64,000 bases of DNA from Pelodera strongyloides (GCA_036852015.1 JAANDG010000304.1:62001-126000), one strand, 5' to 3'. Counted from the stretch's first letter, positions 1-12,289 are shown. Numbers and translations: made by a program. The notes: generated from the letters alone by a model not told the origin.

Positions 1-3000
1 CACATAAGATGACATGTTGTAATTGACTCACGTAAAATCACTAAAGCTCGGTCAATCCACGAATCCAGCGATTTACGACCTCTTAAGTCAATGGTTGCAA
101 CTTTACACCGCTCAACACTAAAGAATCAGGAAGAAAATAATTTTGCGATCAGTTCTGGTTCTTTATGGACTATGGATAGAGCTTCCTCGGATTCCTCGTT
201 CATCATTTACGAATGTTGATTTATTTATGTTCAAGTTTCTAAAAGGACTCTGCTTTTCATCCCGTAGTGGCATAACGGCATACGGCATACGGCATACGTA
301 ACAACCGTTTCATACACTTGGAATAAAAATTCTTGAGAAGCAACTTAGCATCAGAGAGATTTAGTGACCCACTAGAATTTCATTGATGTATAGTTTAGAA
401 TTTCCCTCTTTTTTTCTTGTGTTCTTGCCAAATCTTGTTTCTAGTATTATAATCATGGCGGACGCCACATTTATCCGTCAACACTACATGATGAACTATG
501 CCCATTTTGCTCCAATACTGCACATAATAAACCTGAAAAGCCTAAATTTAGAGCTTCGCATTTCGGGGAACTACCAATTTTAGATTTCAAAACAATGTTC
601 TTTTTAAGACAAGGAAAAAAGATAACACCCCCAGAATCCCAGAAAGGTAGTTAAAGCGGTATAAAGGCCGGGTTTTGAAACGTATGCCGGATACTGTATT
701 CCCATGCAGTGTATAACTGCGCCATACACATACTGCACGATTTTTTCTCATTATGTTCATTTGCACACAACAAAAGAGCAGTTGTCAAGGACGCGCTTCA
801 AAAACCGGGTGTTATATCGCTTTAATTTGGCTATGAGATCTGTCACAGGCGACACGTGATTTTTTTTGTATGGCAAAATTTTATAAGGTGCACCCCTAAC
901 GCCTAATTTGATGTGTTAAAGTTTTAGACTATTCTTCCTTCCTTTCTATTTTTATTTTTGTTTTAAGTTAGACAGACCAACATTCTTCAACATTCTTCAA
1001 GACTTTTATTAAACTTCTCTTTTGTTCATTCTTTTGTTTTATCAAATACGGGCCACTCAACGGTTTCTTCTCAAAGAAAAAGAACTTCGGAAAGGAAATG
1101 GGAAATACGGGAAGCTCGATAAAATACGATAAAAAAACGTTTGCCAATATAGTCCTCTAGACTAGACATCAGTGTAAACTAATTAAGAACGCTTGCAATT
1201 AACTTTGAAGCGGAATGGCACGTGGTGTGTAAAACGTACGCGGACAACTGCTTTTCCATGGATTATATACAAATTGAGTTTCATTCTGTGCACATCTAGC
1301 ACAGAAGTATTTGCATACAATTAATGAATGTAGATTTTCAAAAACGCGTTCCCTTCCGCACTAAAATATTCGTTACATAACGCATTTTCCCAGTCTTCCT
1401 CCTTTCCATGCGGCTAATTCCGCTGGGAAATTCTAAGATTAAGAGTTCGGAAATTTGGTTCTACTCTGAATTTGAAATAAGGATAATCCCAAAGTAATTT
1501 CCTGCGCTTTCAAAGAAAACTCACACAAACGCTTCCAGTTTCTGACTGGAAGCTGTCCTTGGCCGCAGTAATTCAGAATTGCAACGGCCTGCGTATTTAG
1601 CGTTTCACTCATAATATCTTGTAAGGTCCAAGTATTCATTGTCCTTTTTATTTATTGTACCAAAAAGTGAAAACTTCATGAAGCGACTATGTCATAGTAC
1701 ACTATACAACATTACTATACAACAACTTCTTGTTTTTCTTTTATGAAAAGAAATAAGTCCTCTTGGAAGAATAACCTAGTGTAAGTGTAGTAAAGAAAAA
1801 GAAACATTTTTTTAATTTCACTCAAGTTCCTCGTTTCATTTTCTCATTTTCCTTCCAAATATTTTCCACATTTCCATTCAAAATTGGCCCCTTTTAATAG
1901 TCGCTGTTCAATGAAAAAGTCAACGTGAAAAGTAGATAAATGCCCATTACGCACTTACGCTTTTAGTGACCAAAACATCCACATAAACTAATTTCACTAT
2001 TTATTTAGCGGGTACTTTAGTAGTGTTTTATGAATTTAGGAAATGCTTTTTTTTGTTCTTCACCTTATTAATTTTCTAGAACAATAAATAAACGATCTCA
2101 CAACACTTTGATTTAGTACACGAAAGGAAAAAAATTGTCTGTATGTTTGTGAGATTAACGTTACGCTAGCATTTTTATCTGACACGCTGCCCAAAATAGA
2201 ATACATTCAAGATCTGCTAATTTATGATGTTTTACTATTAGTCCATCCAATATGCACATGAATCCGTTCGCTTAGTTGAATAATGTACTCAAATCGTATA
2301 AAATGCTGTTCGTATCTCAAATTCTATGAATAACTCTCCGAGTGATGTTTCTGCTTGAGTAAACAACAACAATTATTGACTTTTACTGACTTTTGCTGCA
2401 ATATTTGCTTGATTTTATTCATAATTGTGTATGCTTATATGCCATAATGTTATTCTACTATACAAATGAGCAACTAAGTTTATCATAATTCGGTAAAACA
2501 TCTTACTTTTGGAACACCCATTTAGCACCTTAGTAAAAAAATCTGGTTAGCCATTCTGTCTTTTTTTTCGTTTTTTTTTTGGCAAACAGCTGAAGCTGAA
2601 GTGCAACCAAGTTAACCTAGGATAGAGTGCAGCATAAACTGCATAGATATTATTATTATTATTTCAAACATCTTTCTGGCTTGAAATATGGTTCCGAAAT
2701 TTCCTTTTAAGTATGTATATCCATATCCAATTCAGCCCACATTCTCACGCTTATCCCATTATACCAAGGAATGCAATCGGGAGTTCCTAGAACAATAACT
2801 TCCCAGGGCCCAGGGTGAAGATACTCTTACTGAAGGGCCCAGTTTAAGGAGTTTAAGTGGATTAAGAGTTAGGGGGCCAGCTTGCCTGAATTATTCTATA
2901 AATGCATAATCACTGTACTGAAAAGTGAGGTATGATCAATAAGGACTAGGCTTACATGTATGTGTCTGCTGTCTTGCTATTCACACTTTCGTGATTTATT

Positions 3001-3242
3001 CACTGGAATCCACTGGTGATTTTCTCGAGACTATTCTTAATTCAATATGAATGCAGGGTGCTATTCAATAAGAACACAATTCAGACATATTAGAAATGTT
3101 TTAGGAGCTCTGAAAATTGGGAATTACTTTTCCTTACGCCCGCTGCTTCCCATTATAACTCTCTTGCTCTGGGAGGCTTGGGAGGCTAGTCACGACTTCG
3201 TGAATGCGGTCATTTATTGAGTTTATTTTTCTTCTCCTTCAG
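1..3242. other. No supportable gene; intergenic DNA upstream of the channel gene
   Basis: AT-rich DNA with only short random reading frames. It holds a triple CATACGG direct repeat near 281-300, one complete TTAAAG-ended inverted-repeat element (651-825, listed separately) and a half-copy of the same family near 1205-1255. The missing first exon of the channel gene should lie here or before the window. I looked for a signal-peptide exon ending in phase 0 and found none that fits. Confidence 0.5.
651..825. repeat. Inverted-repeat element (MITE-like), TTAAAGCGGTAT family
   Basis: Starts TTAAAGCGGTATA and ends TATATCGCTTTAA, so the ends are inverted copies. Internally it has GTTTTGAAACG near the left and CGCTTCAAAAAC near the right, again inverted. 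The same layout recurs through the window (5055-5178, 19509-19649, 22811-22955, 29127-29243, 30703-30862, 35623-35784, 38644-38845, 60890-61040). It has no coding capacity, so it is a non-autonomous DNA element. Confidence 0.75.
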
Positions 3243-6200
3243 GAGAAGGAGTCGGAGGACTCCTCGGACGCAACGACCGTCGAACCTTCAGAGGAGGAAG
3301 ACGACGAGGAAGAGCTAGACGAGGAGCAAGAGGGAGACGACATCGACGAGATCATCAACGGACAACTCTCCGAGGAGATGTCAGTCCCTGTACATTGTAG
3401 TTTGTAGTTTGTATTTATGTAATATGTGTTACGTACACACGGAATATTTAGCGTACGGCTTGTCACTGAATATATAGAAATTCAACTACATATTCAATAA
3501 ATAGAGGATAAAATAAAAAACGCAATGGAAAAGCTGAAAATACTTGTTTGCATTTTGTTTCTTCCCCAGAATGACAGTCCATGCACCATACAATTCACAT
3601 CTGCCTTTTTGGTTCTTTTCATTTGTAATGGACGGGATGATACATGATGATTCTATCGTAACTTCCGAAAAATTGAAAACCATAAATTTTGTGAATTGCC
3701 GTTTACAATTAATTCCTTAGCAACAGTTTCAGCATCATTGAATTGCTTTATAGTGAAGAAGATATCGCTTCGATTGGGAGAGACCAGACACCGAAAGGCT
3801 CTGAAGACAGAACGAAGGACGAAGAGAGCGAAGACGATAAAGATACAAAGGCAGGAGAGGTAAGATTACTGTAATGCATATTCGTACCTTATATGCTAAT
3901 TTGAATTTAAGGTAAGCTTACTGTAATGCATATTCGTAGCTTATATGCTAATTTGAATTTTTCAACTGGAGGATGAATCGGAGATTTGAATTATTTGTCT
4001 TATTGCCCATCTAGCTGGGGATTCTCCAGGTGTTCAAAGAAAAAGAAAACTCAACTAATATTTATATTGGTGACCACTGACTGGCCATATGACTTTCCCA
4101 TATGTTATTAGTGGAACAAAGACCTCTGTGTTCTTTTGATTGTTGAATTCATTTGTTTCCTGTTGACTTTTGATAAACAGCCAGTAAACTTACTGTTTTT
4201 ATTTATGGTATTTGTATAGGTCCTTTGGCATTACATTACACACTTCAGTCATCAGTAGAAGATTATATTTCTGAGAATTCCTAGTTTTGAGTTTTGATCG
4301 CCATTTCGATGTACGTATTCATTAAAGGGAATGTCAAGGGGGATTCTGCGCAGAAGTCATCTGATTAAGTAAATATCGAAAGGCGCACAATACAGTATAC
4401 CCATAAAAATGGCGGCAGAATAAAATATTTTAAAGTTTGTCATACACGTGGACAAAACCTCATTTGAAACAAAACATAGGGGCTGTTCAAACCCCGTTGC
4501 TTCAGAAAATCCGAAAAATTGAGCAAAAAAAAATCCCATAGTGAAGGCATTTTTTGGAGGGGTATGAATTTTTTTTAGCTTTTTTTTAAACTTATTTAAA
4601 TCTTTTTGTTTAATTTTATTTTCACTTTCATTACCTACAAAATAAGTTTTTGAGCCCAACATGCAAAACCGGGTTGACATTCCCTTTAAATGTTTGTAAA
4701 TAGTCTATTTTGCGTACAGTAGACATAAAACCACGTAACTCTGACAGTAATTACGTCAATGTAATTTGAAGATATTGAGTGTATGTACACACAGACTTAG
4801 ATCAAATAATTGAACTGTAAAAGAAAATAAAGATCCGCTCTCATTTGAAGAAAGAAGGAAAACGGACAATGTTTACATAGTAAAAGGGATGCATGAATGA
4901 AACACACTAACATCCTAATTCAAATACATTACACTTTGTGGTTACGTCCCAAGTAGAGTCTTTTTATACCTTATTAAGTGAATATGTCGCTATGCCTTTC
5001 TTCGTTATACCTTTCTCTATTACTGCAAATCTGATCCCTGAGCTTGTTTGGTTTTAAAGCCACGGTTTTAAAACACATGCTGGACGCCTCATTCCCATTC
5101 ATAATATGCAAACTGAGATCCATTATGTGCCGAATTACGGAGAAGTTCCCCAAACCACGTGTCTTACCGCTTTGGGAGTCAAAGATCCATCCCGTTAAAT
5201 ATTCTTGAATTCTTTCATCTCACATTTTTTTTAAATTTTGTGAATTTCGATCAAAAAGAGAGTTTCGGGTGACGTTTTATTCTGTTTCACGGGAAAAAAT
5301 GTTCTTTAATAAATCATATGTGGGAATTTTTGCTAAACACAAACTTTTGTCCCCTTTTCTTCTTCTTTATTTGTTCCCGTGGAAATAATTCATTAGGAAA
5401 AGTTAAATAAGGAAAAATGAAGACATAGGAATTCCAAAAACTTCGAGAGGGCTTGGTTAATTGGATATTAGGGGTTAAAGTTTAATTTTAGTTGTAATTA
5501 TTTACTTACACTTTGTAAACACCTAAATCAGTTTTAATTAAATAAATCGCAACTTTCACACTAAACTGTTTTCATCAACGATGTACACAAGTATGTGGTT
5601 TTTGTCAATGGCGCGCAAAAACTGCAATTACATGGGAACCCAAAAACCCCGAATTCGCCCCGATAAAACATGGGAAACTAAAAATCCCGATCACCGCCCG
5701 ATAGTCCCTCAAAAAATCGGGCGGTGATCGGGGCGAAATCGGGGTTTTTCGACAAATGATCGGGGCGAAATCGGGGTTTTTTGAAAGAATCGGGGCGAAA
5801 TTCGGCCTTGTTCCCATTTATGCCCCGATTATTTGTGATCGGGGCGAAATCGGGACGTGATCGGGCTTTTTGTGGAATTTTTTGAAAGAATTGGGGCGAA
5901 ATCGGGGTTTTCACTTTCCTGTGTGGTGGTGCAAAAATCGTGTAGTTCTTTCACAGGGAGCTCAGCTTTTGAAGATTGAATTTTGAGAAAATTTTGAGAA
6001 AGCCGTGTCCCGATTTCTAGACTAATTATATGATTTCAAAAAACATAAGTGAAATATTTGATAGACTTTTCCATGTATTTATATCTAAATTTTTTACAGG
6101 AAACGACTACAAAAGCACCCGAAGCGGTGGCAAATCCAGTCAAAATAACAAGCACTGAAATCATGAAAGATTTACTCAGTTATGGATATGACTGGCGGGT

Positions 6201-7762
6201 CCGGCCACCAGGAAATAATAGTTAGTTTATCTTTATCTTTACTTTAGTAAAATTGTTTATTTAGTAAGATAACCATCCTGACTTTTACTCTCCCTTCTGT
6301 GAAGTTCAATGTCTATGTTCGCGGGACAATTTTTACGTGTTTTTCAGTGTTTTGGTTCGGAAATTCCATAAAGCGAAATACCGGCCGGTTTTTGAAACGC
6401 ATGGTGGACAACTAAATTCGTACGACTTAGGCAAATTTGCTCGAATTTAGCTCGATTTTTTATTCGAATTTACATTTATTTGCAAAAACTGCTTAAGTAT
6501 GCTGGTCTTCTCGATGCTGGTATTAATAGTCAGTCATATGCATACATCTGTTACTCATGCAACCAATGAATACAGTTCTGTAAGTCTATTTCAGCTATAC
6601 ATAGTACATGGGTGGGGTGTAGTTGGCATTGTTTATTAATTGTTTCAATTCCAGTGTCCCTCACTGGTGGCGGAGCTGTGATTGTCTGGGTCAATATGCT
6701 AATCAGGAGGTACAGTATCTATATTGCTTTCGGTAGATATAAATAATTTTCAAAAATATTATCCCATGCCCATATGTATAAATTATTTCTCATTCAGTAT
6801 TTCAAAAATCGATAACGTTAATATGGAATACAGTGTGCAGTTGACTTTCCGTGAATCCTGGATTGATAAACGACTAGCATACGGTAGGTTTTTGAAATCC
6901 TTTATGTGACGATCATTGCCGTACTGTGGTAGTTAAAGAGGTATGAGACGCGGTTTGTGAAACGTTTACAACATGCTACATGCGAAATCCCTTACGAACC
7001 ACGTGCTATACTCCTTAGCGGTTGCCGTTTCCTAAGACTGTAGAAGAATGGGTAGTAGAATGGGTATGTCCTGTATTGCGCACTAACTATAAGCACAAGA
7101 CAACTGGTCGACGAAGGGGTGCCTTTTTATTTAAAGCGAACTACCGGCCGGTTTTTGAAACACATCTAGTACACCAGCATTGTTCTGCAGCTTATGCAAA
7201 CTAACATAAATTAGAATAAGAAATCAAGCAAATTCGAGTAACTTGGCATAAATACATAGGAACTAAGCTGTCCACTATGCGTTTCAAAAACCGGCCGGTA
7301 TTTCGCTTTAAAGACTATTTTCTCGCTTTAGGTGAAAAGATGGCTGGTGAACAGGTTCCAGACTTTGTTATTCTGGCAGCTGGCCAACAAATTTGGATGC
7401 CCGACTCATTCTTTCAGGTTTCATTTTTACATATTAGCCCGTATTCTCGGGTCGACGGAAACGTTCCGTTTGGGAAATCCTTTGTATGCAAATTTCTCGA
7501 CTATCTAGACTAGCTGGAGGAAAAATTTGCATACGAATGAGCTCCCAAACGGAACATTTCCGTCGACCCGAGAATACGGGCTAATATATCTATTTTAAAG
7601 CGTTGTATTTTTTGTAGAGTGTCTTTCACATGTGGTCTTTGTTATTTAAATGAATAAATAAACAGTCAAGTAAAGTAGGCATTTATGCTTTGAAATCGCA
7701 CAATCAGAGAGAGGATACGTAGTTTTCCAGTGATTGTCACTAGGCAGTTTTCAAACGTCAGA

Positions 7763-7853
<91 letters not shown>

Positions 7854-10800
7854 AAAAAAAAAATTCTACCGCAGTGGGTTATTAATTTCAGAACGAAAAA
7901 CAAGCACATCGTCATATGATCGACAAACCGAATGTGTTAATTCGTGTACACAAAGATGGACTAATTCTCTACTCCGTTCGAATATCACTCGTTCTCAGCT
8001 GTCCAATGCATTTACAGGTAAAATATAGAGAAATTTTGGGCTAAAAAGTGAAGAGGCTTTAGAAGCATTTTGTTACAGCACAATAGCTTGAGAACTGGTG
8101 AGAAAGATTGCCTACACGGCATATGGGAGTCGGGTAGAAAATTACGTATTTTAATAAATTCAATTTCTTTTCAGTACTACCCAATGGACATTCAGACGTG
8201 TCTAATTGATCTGGCTAGTTATGCCTACACGACCAATGATATAGGTAAACATTCCTTTGATTGCGATTTAGGTAACATATCGGCAACATTGTAGATAACA
8301 GTGGGTAACACTCTATGTAACAGAGTTATGCACTGGGTAACATATCGGTAGCAGATTTGATTTCTTTATGGGTAACACGTTTCTTGAACTGAGATATCAG
8401 GTATAGATTGCGAATGTAATCTGAATTCTAATTTCAGAATACAAATGGAAACTGAACGAGCCAGTTCAATTGAAAGAAGGACTCAGTTCCTCTCTTCCGA
8501 GTTTTCATTTGAACAACGTTTCGACCACTTATTGTACAAGTAAAACGAACACTGGGACATATTCATGTCTGAGGACTAAGCTCAAACTCGAGAGACAGTT
8601 CAGGCAAGTTTTGCTTATTATACAATATTATAAGTTTATTCACGGGTACTTGAATGAAGGTGTTCTCTACGGCGTCCAAAGCTATATTTGATGAACACAC
8701 ATCTACTAATAAGATGCCATGAAGTTGTTAATTGTTTAGATAGAAATCCTTTTTACTGGTAATTATCCGATAATTGTTCAGTTACTACCTCCTCCAGCTG
8801 TACATCCCGTCCACTATGCTTGTTATTGTGTCCTGGGTTTCATTTTGGCTGGATCGGTGAGTAATTTAATGTAATAAATACATATGCTTATTTCTTTTCC
8901 CCCGTTAGAAGTGAAGGACTCGACACCTTGTTTTGTGGGATTTAATTTTATTATCTTTATTAATTTATGCATGAATTGATTATCTTTACAAGATCTCTTT
9001 TGGATGGCTAAACCACCACGGACAGCTGCACACATCTCATAAAAAATTTCTTGTGCTGGAATGAAAGCTCAGATGATTTTCATGGGAAATGTAAGTTTAT
9101 CGTTTATTATTTACGAATAAAGTATTTTCAGATCAGCGGTACCAGCCCGTGTAACATTGGGAGTGACAACACTCCTAACGATGACCACGCAAAGCTCTGG
9201 TATTAACAGTAAACTGCCACCAGTGGCTTATATTAAGGTAAGTATAGTTTCAGTTTCGGTATATCTGCCTAACTTACATCAAACAAATACCAAAAAAAAC
9301 TTGTTTTTCACCTAACATGGCCACAGTACTTTTCTCTACATTACGGTATTTATGGGAAACACATTTAAAGCAGTATGACACTCATGGTGCAACTTCTAAT
9401 GTATGCGGCAACTACATAGTTTCCCAAACCACGCACCATACCGCTTTAATGTCTTGTTCAGTTTCACAAACCACGCACCGTACCGCTTTAATGTTGTGTT
9501 CTTTTCAGGCAATAGATATCTGGATTGGTGCTTGTATGACCTTCATCTTCGGTGCCCTATTGGAGTTTGCCTTTGTCACTTATCTCGGTAGTCGATTGGA
9601 AAGCAAAAGTGAGACACTTTTTAAGGTTATCCAAGGTCGACCGGGAAAAAAGCATAGTTTCACCATTGGGAACCCTTGGAATAAAGAGTGATAAACAAAA
9701 AAAGGAAGTACATTTTTGAAGTCGGAACTTATTTTTAACTCTGTATCATTTGGATTTGGATTCATTCCATAGACCAGGAAGTTATCAGAAAGATTTCAAA
9801 TCATAAGTTTTACAGAGAGAAACCGAGCCACAAAACTACAAAACAAACCGACATTAATGGTGAGGCTTGGTTATTTGTACATTTAATTTGACTAATCAAA
9901 AACCTATTTGTTGAAGCTCGCTGGTTTTGCAGAGATTGGCTGCCCAGCATTCAAATTTCACAGGTTCGAATCCGGTCACTGATGCCCACCAAATCTATAA
10001 CAATCGGTAGCCGGGTAACTGTGGTGGCGGTAAATCGGCATCACGAGTACATAGAAGAACAAAAAGCCTAGAGCTGGCTATACCTATACTGGCCCTGAAT
10101 CGTTTCCGCCGATTCGTTTGGTATAGTGGAGTAGACCATCTTTTTGAAAACCCCTAAATAAGGGTTTAGAACGGAAATTGACATAAATTGCACTATTTTA
10201 GCCGCAACCCACTGATATTTGGATACCAAAGTCACTGGCTGATCTGCAACACACAGAAATCAAAATGCCAGCGAATAATAACCGAAAGGTGGTTGTTAAT
10301 TTAATATAATGTTCACCAAAAGTAGTGGTCACCTCATCTATTAATAAGTGCACATGAAGGTAGAGAGTGAACAAGGGCAAAGATCCAAAGATTGCAAAGA
10401 GCTAAAGAGAGAGGGAGAGAGAGAAAGAAATAAAGAGAGAGAGAAATAAAGAAAAGAAGAGAGAGAGAGAGGGAGAGGGAGAGAGGGAGAGAGAAAGAGA
10501 GAGAAACGTCAACAAAGTCTAATGTACCTCCAGCTTGACTGCGGGTGAAGATTTGTCCTTGCGTGCAAATTAGCCTGCTAGTACTTTAGTTGAGTTTTTA
10601 ATTAGAATTTTGAGTCAAATGCATAGCACCGGTTGGCAAACGTCAACTTGCGTTTATGTGTAGACTCTGGATGAAAAGTCAATTTATTATATTAATATTA
10701 ATTAATATCATTATGTTAATTAGAATGGAGGTTCGCGTGGAACTCTCGGCAAAGCTTGGTCGACGGCCACGAAAGACACGGATGGACCCAAGCGAGCGGA

Positions 10801-11302
10801 CCTTGTATCAAGTGAGTTGGACAAGATAATAATGTTGTTACCCAAACAAAAAGACAAAGCTTTGTAACCTGCAAAGCAATGTATGCAAATTCTTCGTTTA
10901 AATAAAGGGCTCAAGGTTTTATTTTATTCCTGCATGCGCACATTGGCTGTAAGACTCATAATGCATCTCTGAACATTTATGGAGGTTTTGGAGGTTTTTG
11001 GTTTTTTGAGGTTCACTTTCTGATATTCAACTTTTGATACAGGTTCTGTTCCAATTTGTGCATTTGGATTCTTACACATTTTACGCAATTTACAAAAAAA
11101 TACAGTTTACATTCTTTAATTTTATTCGGAAAAGGAAACGAGCCTGTGTTGGCGTAACGTACGTACATTGTTCTTCCTTTTTTATATTCTTCATACATAC
11201 TTTATTCCTTTCTTTTTAGGAGTTGTGTTCCCCGTAATGTTCATCGGTTTCAACCTCGTCTACTGGACACATTATGGAAAATATGAAGAGAATTCACAGT
11301 AG
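3243..11302 (+). CDS. Glutamate-gated chloride channel (GluCl-type) Cys-loop subunit, 5' partial
   Basis: Subunit of a pentameric ligand-gated anion channel of the neuron or muscle membrane. Exons read: 3243-3379, 3733-3859, 6100-6220, 6655-6709, 6798-6883, 7332-7417, 7892-8017, 8175-8244, 8438-8603, 8782-8856, 9132-9237, 9509-9625, 9773-9859, 10202-10288, 10724-10811, 11220-11302 (538 residues). The extracellular domain shows the 13-residue Cys-loop (C, then 13 residues, then C, in [16 protein letters not shown]) and the second disulfide of GluCl/glycine receptors ([13 protein letters not shown]). M1 is [16 protein letters not shown]. The anion-selectivity motif PAR precedes M2, M3 keeps FIFGALLEF, and M4 is [15 protein letters not shown] just before the stop. 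An unusually acidic stretch (roughly the first 75 residues) precedes the channel domain. The junction after 9608/9625 is uncertain: the stronger donor at 9609 breaks the frame, so I used the weaker one at 9626. The upstream exon is missing; an ATG at 3204 is in frame but lies across a strong acceptor. The closest relatives I recall are GLC-2/AVR-14-like subunits. Confidence 0.93.
3859..3961 (+). repeat. 52-bp tandem duplication carrying a splice donor
   Basis: Two nearly identical copies with a 52-bp period (3859-3910 and 3911-3961). Each begins GGTAAG and continues TTACTGTAATGCATATTCG. The first GGTAAG is the donor of the second visible channel exon, so the duplication created a second donor-like site within the intron. 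Confidence 0.85.
4322..4689. mobile_element. 368-bp inverted-repeat element (TTAAAGGGAATGTCAA ends)
   Basis: The 16-bp terminal inverted repeats TTAAAGGGAATGTCAA (4322-4337) and TTGACATTCCCTTTAA (4674-4689) match perfectly. It lies within an intron of the channel gene. The right-hand 100 bp reappears at 21585 and onward. A 107-residue antisense reading frame inside is not convincing as a gene. Confidence 0.75.
5055..5178. repeat. Inverted-repeat element of the TTAAAGCGGTAT family, diverged
   Basis: Left side TAAAGCCACGGTTTTAAAAC, right side CCAAACCACGTGTCTTACCG followed by CTTTGG. The inverted ends are degraded. It lies in the large channel-gene intron (3860-6099). Confidence 0.5.
5640..5920. 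repeat. G-rich minisatellite, GATCGGGGCGAAATCGGGG units
   Basis: At least five irregular copies of a unit containing GATCGGGGCGAAATCGGGG plus a T/A-rich spacer lie between about 5717 and 5916. Inverted copies (CCCCGAATTCGCCCCGAT, CCCGATCACCGCCCGAT) lie between 5647 and 5700, so the block can fold back. It is intronic. Confidence 0.8.
6364..6420. repeat. Half-copy of the CCGGCCGG inverted-repeat family
   Basis: Contains AAAGCGAAATACCGGCCGG and TTTTTGAAACGCAT, the left end of the element seen complete at 7131-7311. No matching right end follows within a few hundred bases. Confidence 0.6.
7131..7311. mobile_element. 181-bp inverted-repeat element, CCGGCCGG family
   Basis: Ends TTAAAGCGAA and TTCGCTTTAA. 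Inner inverted motifs are CCGGCCGGTTTTTGAAAC and GTTTCAAAAACCGGCCGG. Other copies are at 12295-12482, 25623-25812 and 62826-63000. It is non-coding and sits in a channel-gene intron just before the exon at 7332. Confidence 0.85.
7431..7587. mobile_element. 157-bp foldback element in a channel-gene intron
   Basis: Left arm ATATTAGCCCGTATTCTCGG with GTCGACGG following. The right arm is its near-exact complement, ending in CCGAGAATACGGGCTAATAT. The arms are about 65 bp around a short centre. It begins 13 bases after the donor of exon 7332-7417. Confidence 0.8.
7765..7863. repeat. Long poly(A) tract
   Basis: About 98 A residues interrupted by one T at 7852, lying in the intron before exon 7892. 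The exact length is probably unreliable in any assembly. Confidence 0.9.
9365..9493. repeat. Repeated right ends of the TTAAAGCGGTAT family
   Basis: Begins TTAAAGCAGTATGAC. Two successive copies of a right end follow (CAAACCACGCACCATACCGC, then CAAACCACGCACCGTACCGC, each followed by TTTAATG). It lies immediately before the M3 exon at 9509. Confidence 0.6.
10405..10505. repeat. GA-rich microsatellite
   Basis: An imperfect (GA)n/(GAGAGG)n run in the intron between exons 10202-10288 and 10724-10811 of the channel gene. Confidence 0.85.
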
Positions 11303-11323
11303 ATATTAAATTTATACATATTT

Positions 11324-11329
11324 AATAAA
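11324..11329 (+). terminator. Poly(A) signal AATAAA of the channel gene
   Basis: AATAAA lies 22 bases after the TAG stop at 11300-11302, the spacing typical of short nematode 3' UTRs. Confidence 0.7.
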
Positions 11330-11495
11330 GATTTTAATGTGCCGAACTTTATATTTTTACTTTGTTTATTACACCTTTATAGATATTTTCACAATGGTGA
11401 GGTTCATGGGAAACGCCCGCGCCCATTTAGTGACTGGTTCGTGACCATGTCGAGACGGTTTTCGAGCCACGAGCAAAAAACGGTATCGAGCTCAT

Positions 11496-11573
11496 CACGA
11501 AATGGTCACGGACCAGTCACGAGTTGCTTACGGACCGGTCACGAGTTGGTCAGGGACTAGTCACGAAATGGTC
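11496..11573. repeat. 22-bp minisatellite, 3.5 copies
   Basis: Units begin CACGAAATGGTC, CACGAGTTGCTT, CACGAGTTGGTC and CACGAAATGGTC, with exact 22-bp spacing. Related GGTCACGA-type sequence occurs at 33285-33340. Confidence 0.8.
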
Positions 11574-12120
11574 TTTTTAGTGGAAAACCATATTGGCATG
11601 GGCGCGGCTGTTTCCTGAGAAGGAAAACATTGGAATTAAGAACTGCCTCTGGGCTTGAACCATTTCAAGGCTTTACTAATACAATAAACAGTAGTGAAGT
11701 ATTTGTTTATTGAGTGGGCTATTGACACATAATACGAAAAATGTTCCGTCATGCTTGATTACTCATTAGAAACATTGTTTTATTATGCTCTGCGGTGGCC
11801 GAAACAGGTTTAAAGTCTGAAGAAACTCTTTTGTAGTTTTCTGTTTTCCCTCTCGTTCCACCCATCCAATTATCCCTCAATGAGGTTAATTGCCCATTCG
11901 ACTCTGGTATTATTGGCTCATTATTCTGTTTCGGTGCACGGGCTGACCTTGGTTGAGTGAGGCTTGAGCTTGACTTTCACCTCGCTTTTTCCCTGTGGCA
12001 GCCTCACCTCCTAACATCCTTAGAAATGGTGGAATGGGAGAGTTTTGCCACAAAACATACACAAAAAAGGTATCTACATATGTAGTGATTTATTTGTTCA
12101 GATATAGCATAAATAAATCG

Positions 12121-12289
12121 TTAAAGCGAAATGCGAGCCCCTTTGGAAAATTTGCATATGATAGCAAATCCTATGTATTCTATGCTAATTTTGTACGATT
12201 GCCGTGGACGATCGTACAAAATTAGCATAGGATACATAGGATTTGCTTATCATATGCAAATTTTCCAAAGGGCTAGAATTTCGCTTTAA
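12121..12289. mobile_element. 169-bp near-perfect foldback element
   Basis: Arms of roughly 80 bases run inward from TTAAAGCGAA and TTCGCTTTAA. They share GGAAAATTTGCATATGAT and CCTATGTAT with their inverted complements, around a loop of about ten bases. The near-identity of the arms suggests a young insertion. It abuts the element at 12295. Confidence 0.85.

Noticed and set aside
2956..2990. MYVSAVLLFTLS as a signal-peptide exon of the channel gene
   Set aside because: Its only near donor (GTGATT) leaves two bases, which does not fit the phase-0 exon at 3243.
3204..3242. ATG at 3204 as the start of the channel protein
   Set aside because: It reads through a strong acceptor (TTCTCCTTCAG) and gives only a short weak signal sequence; kept as an outside possibility.
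9930..9990. tRNA or tRNA-derived element (GGTTCGAATCC at about 9963)
   Set aside because: Looks like a B box, but no matching acceptor stem, D arm or anticodon arm could be folded; possibly an old SINE relic.
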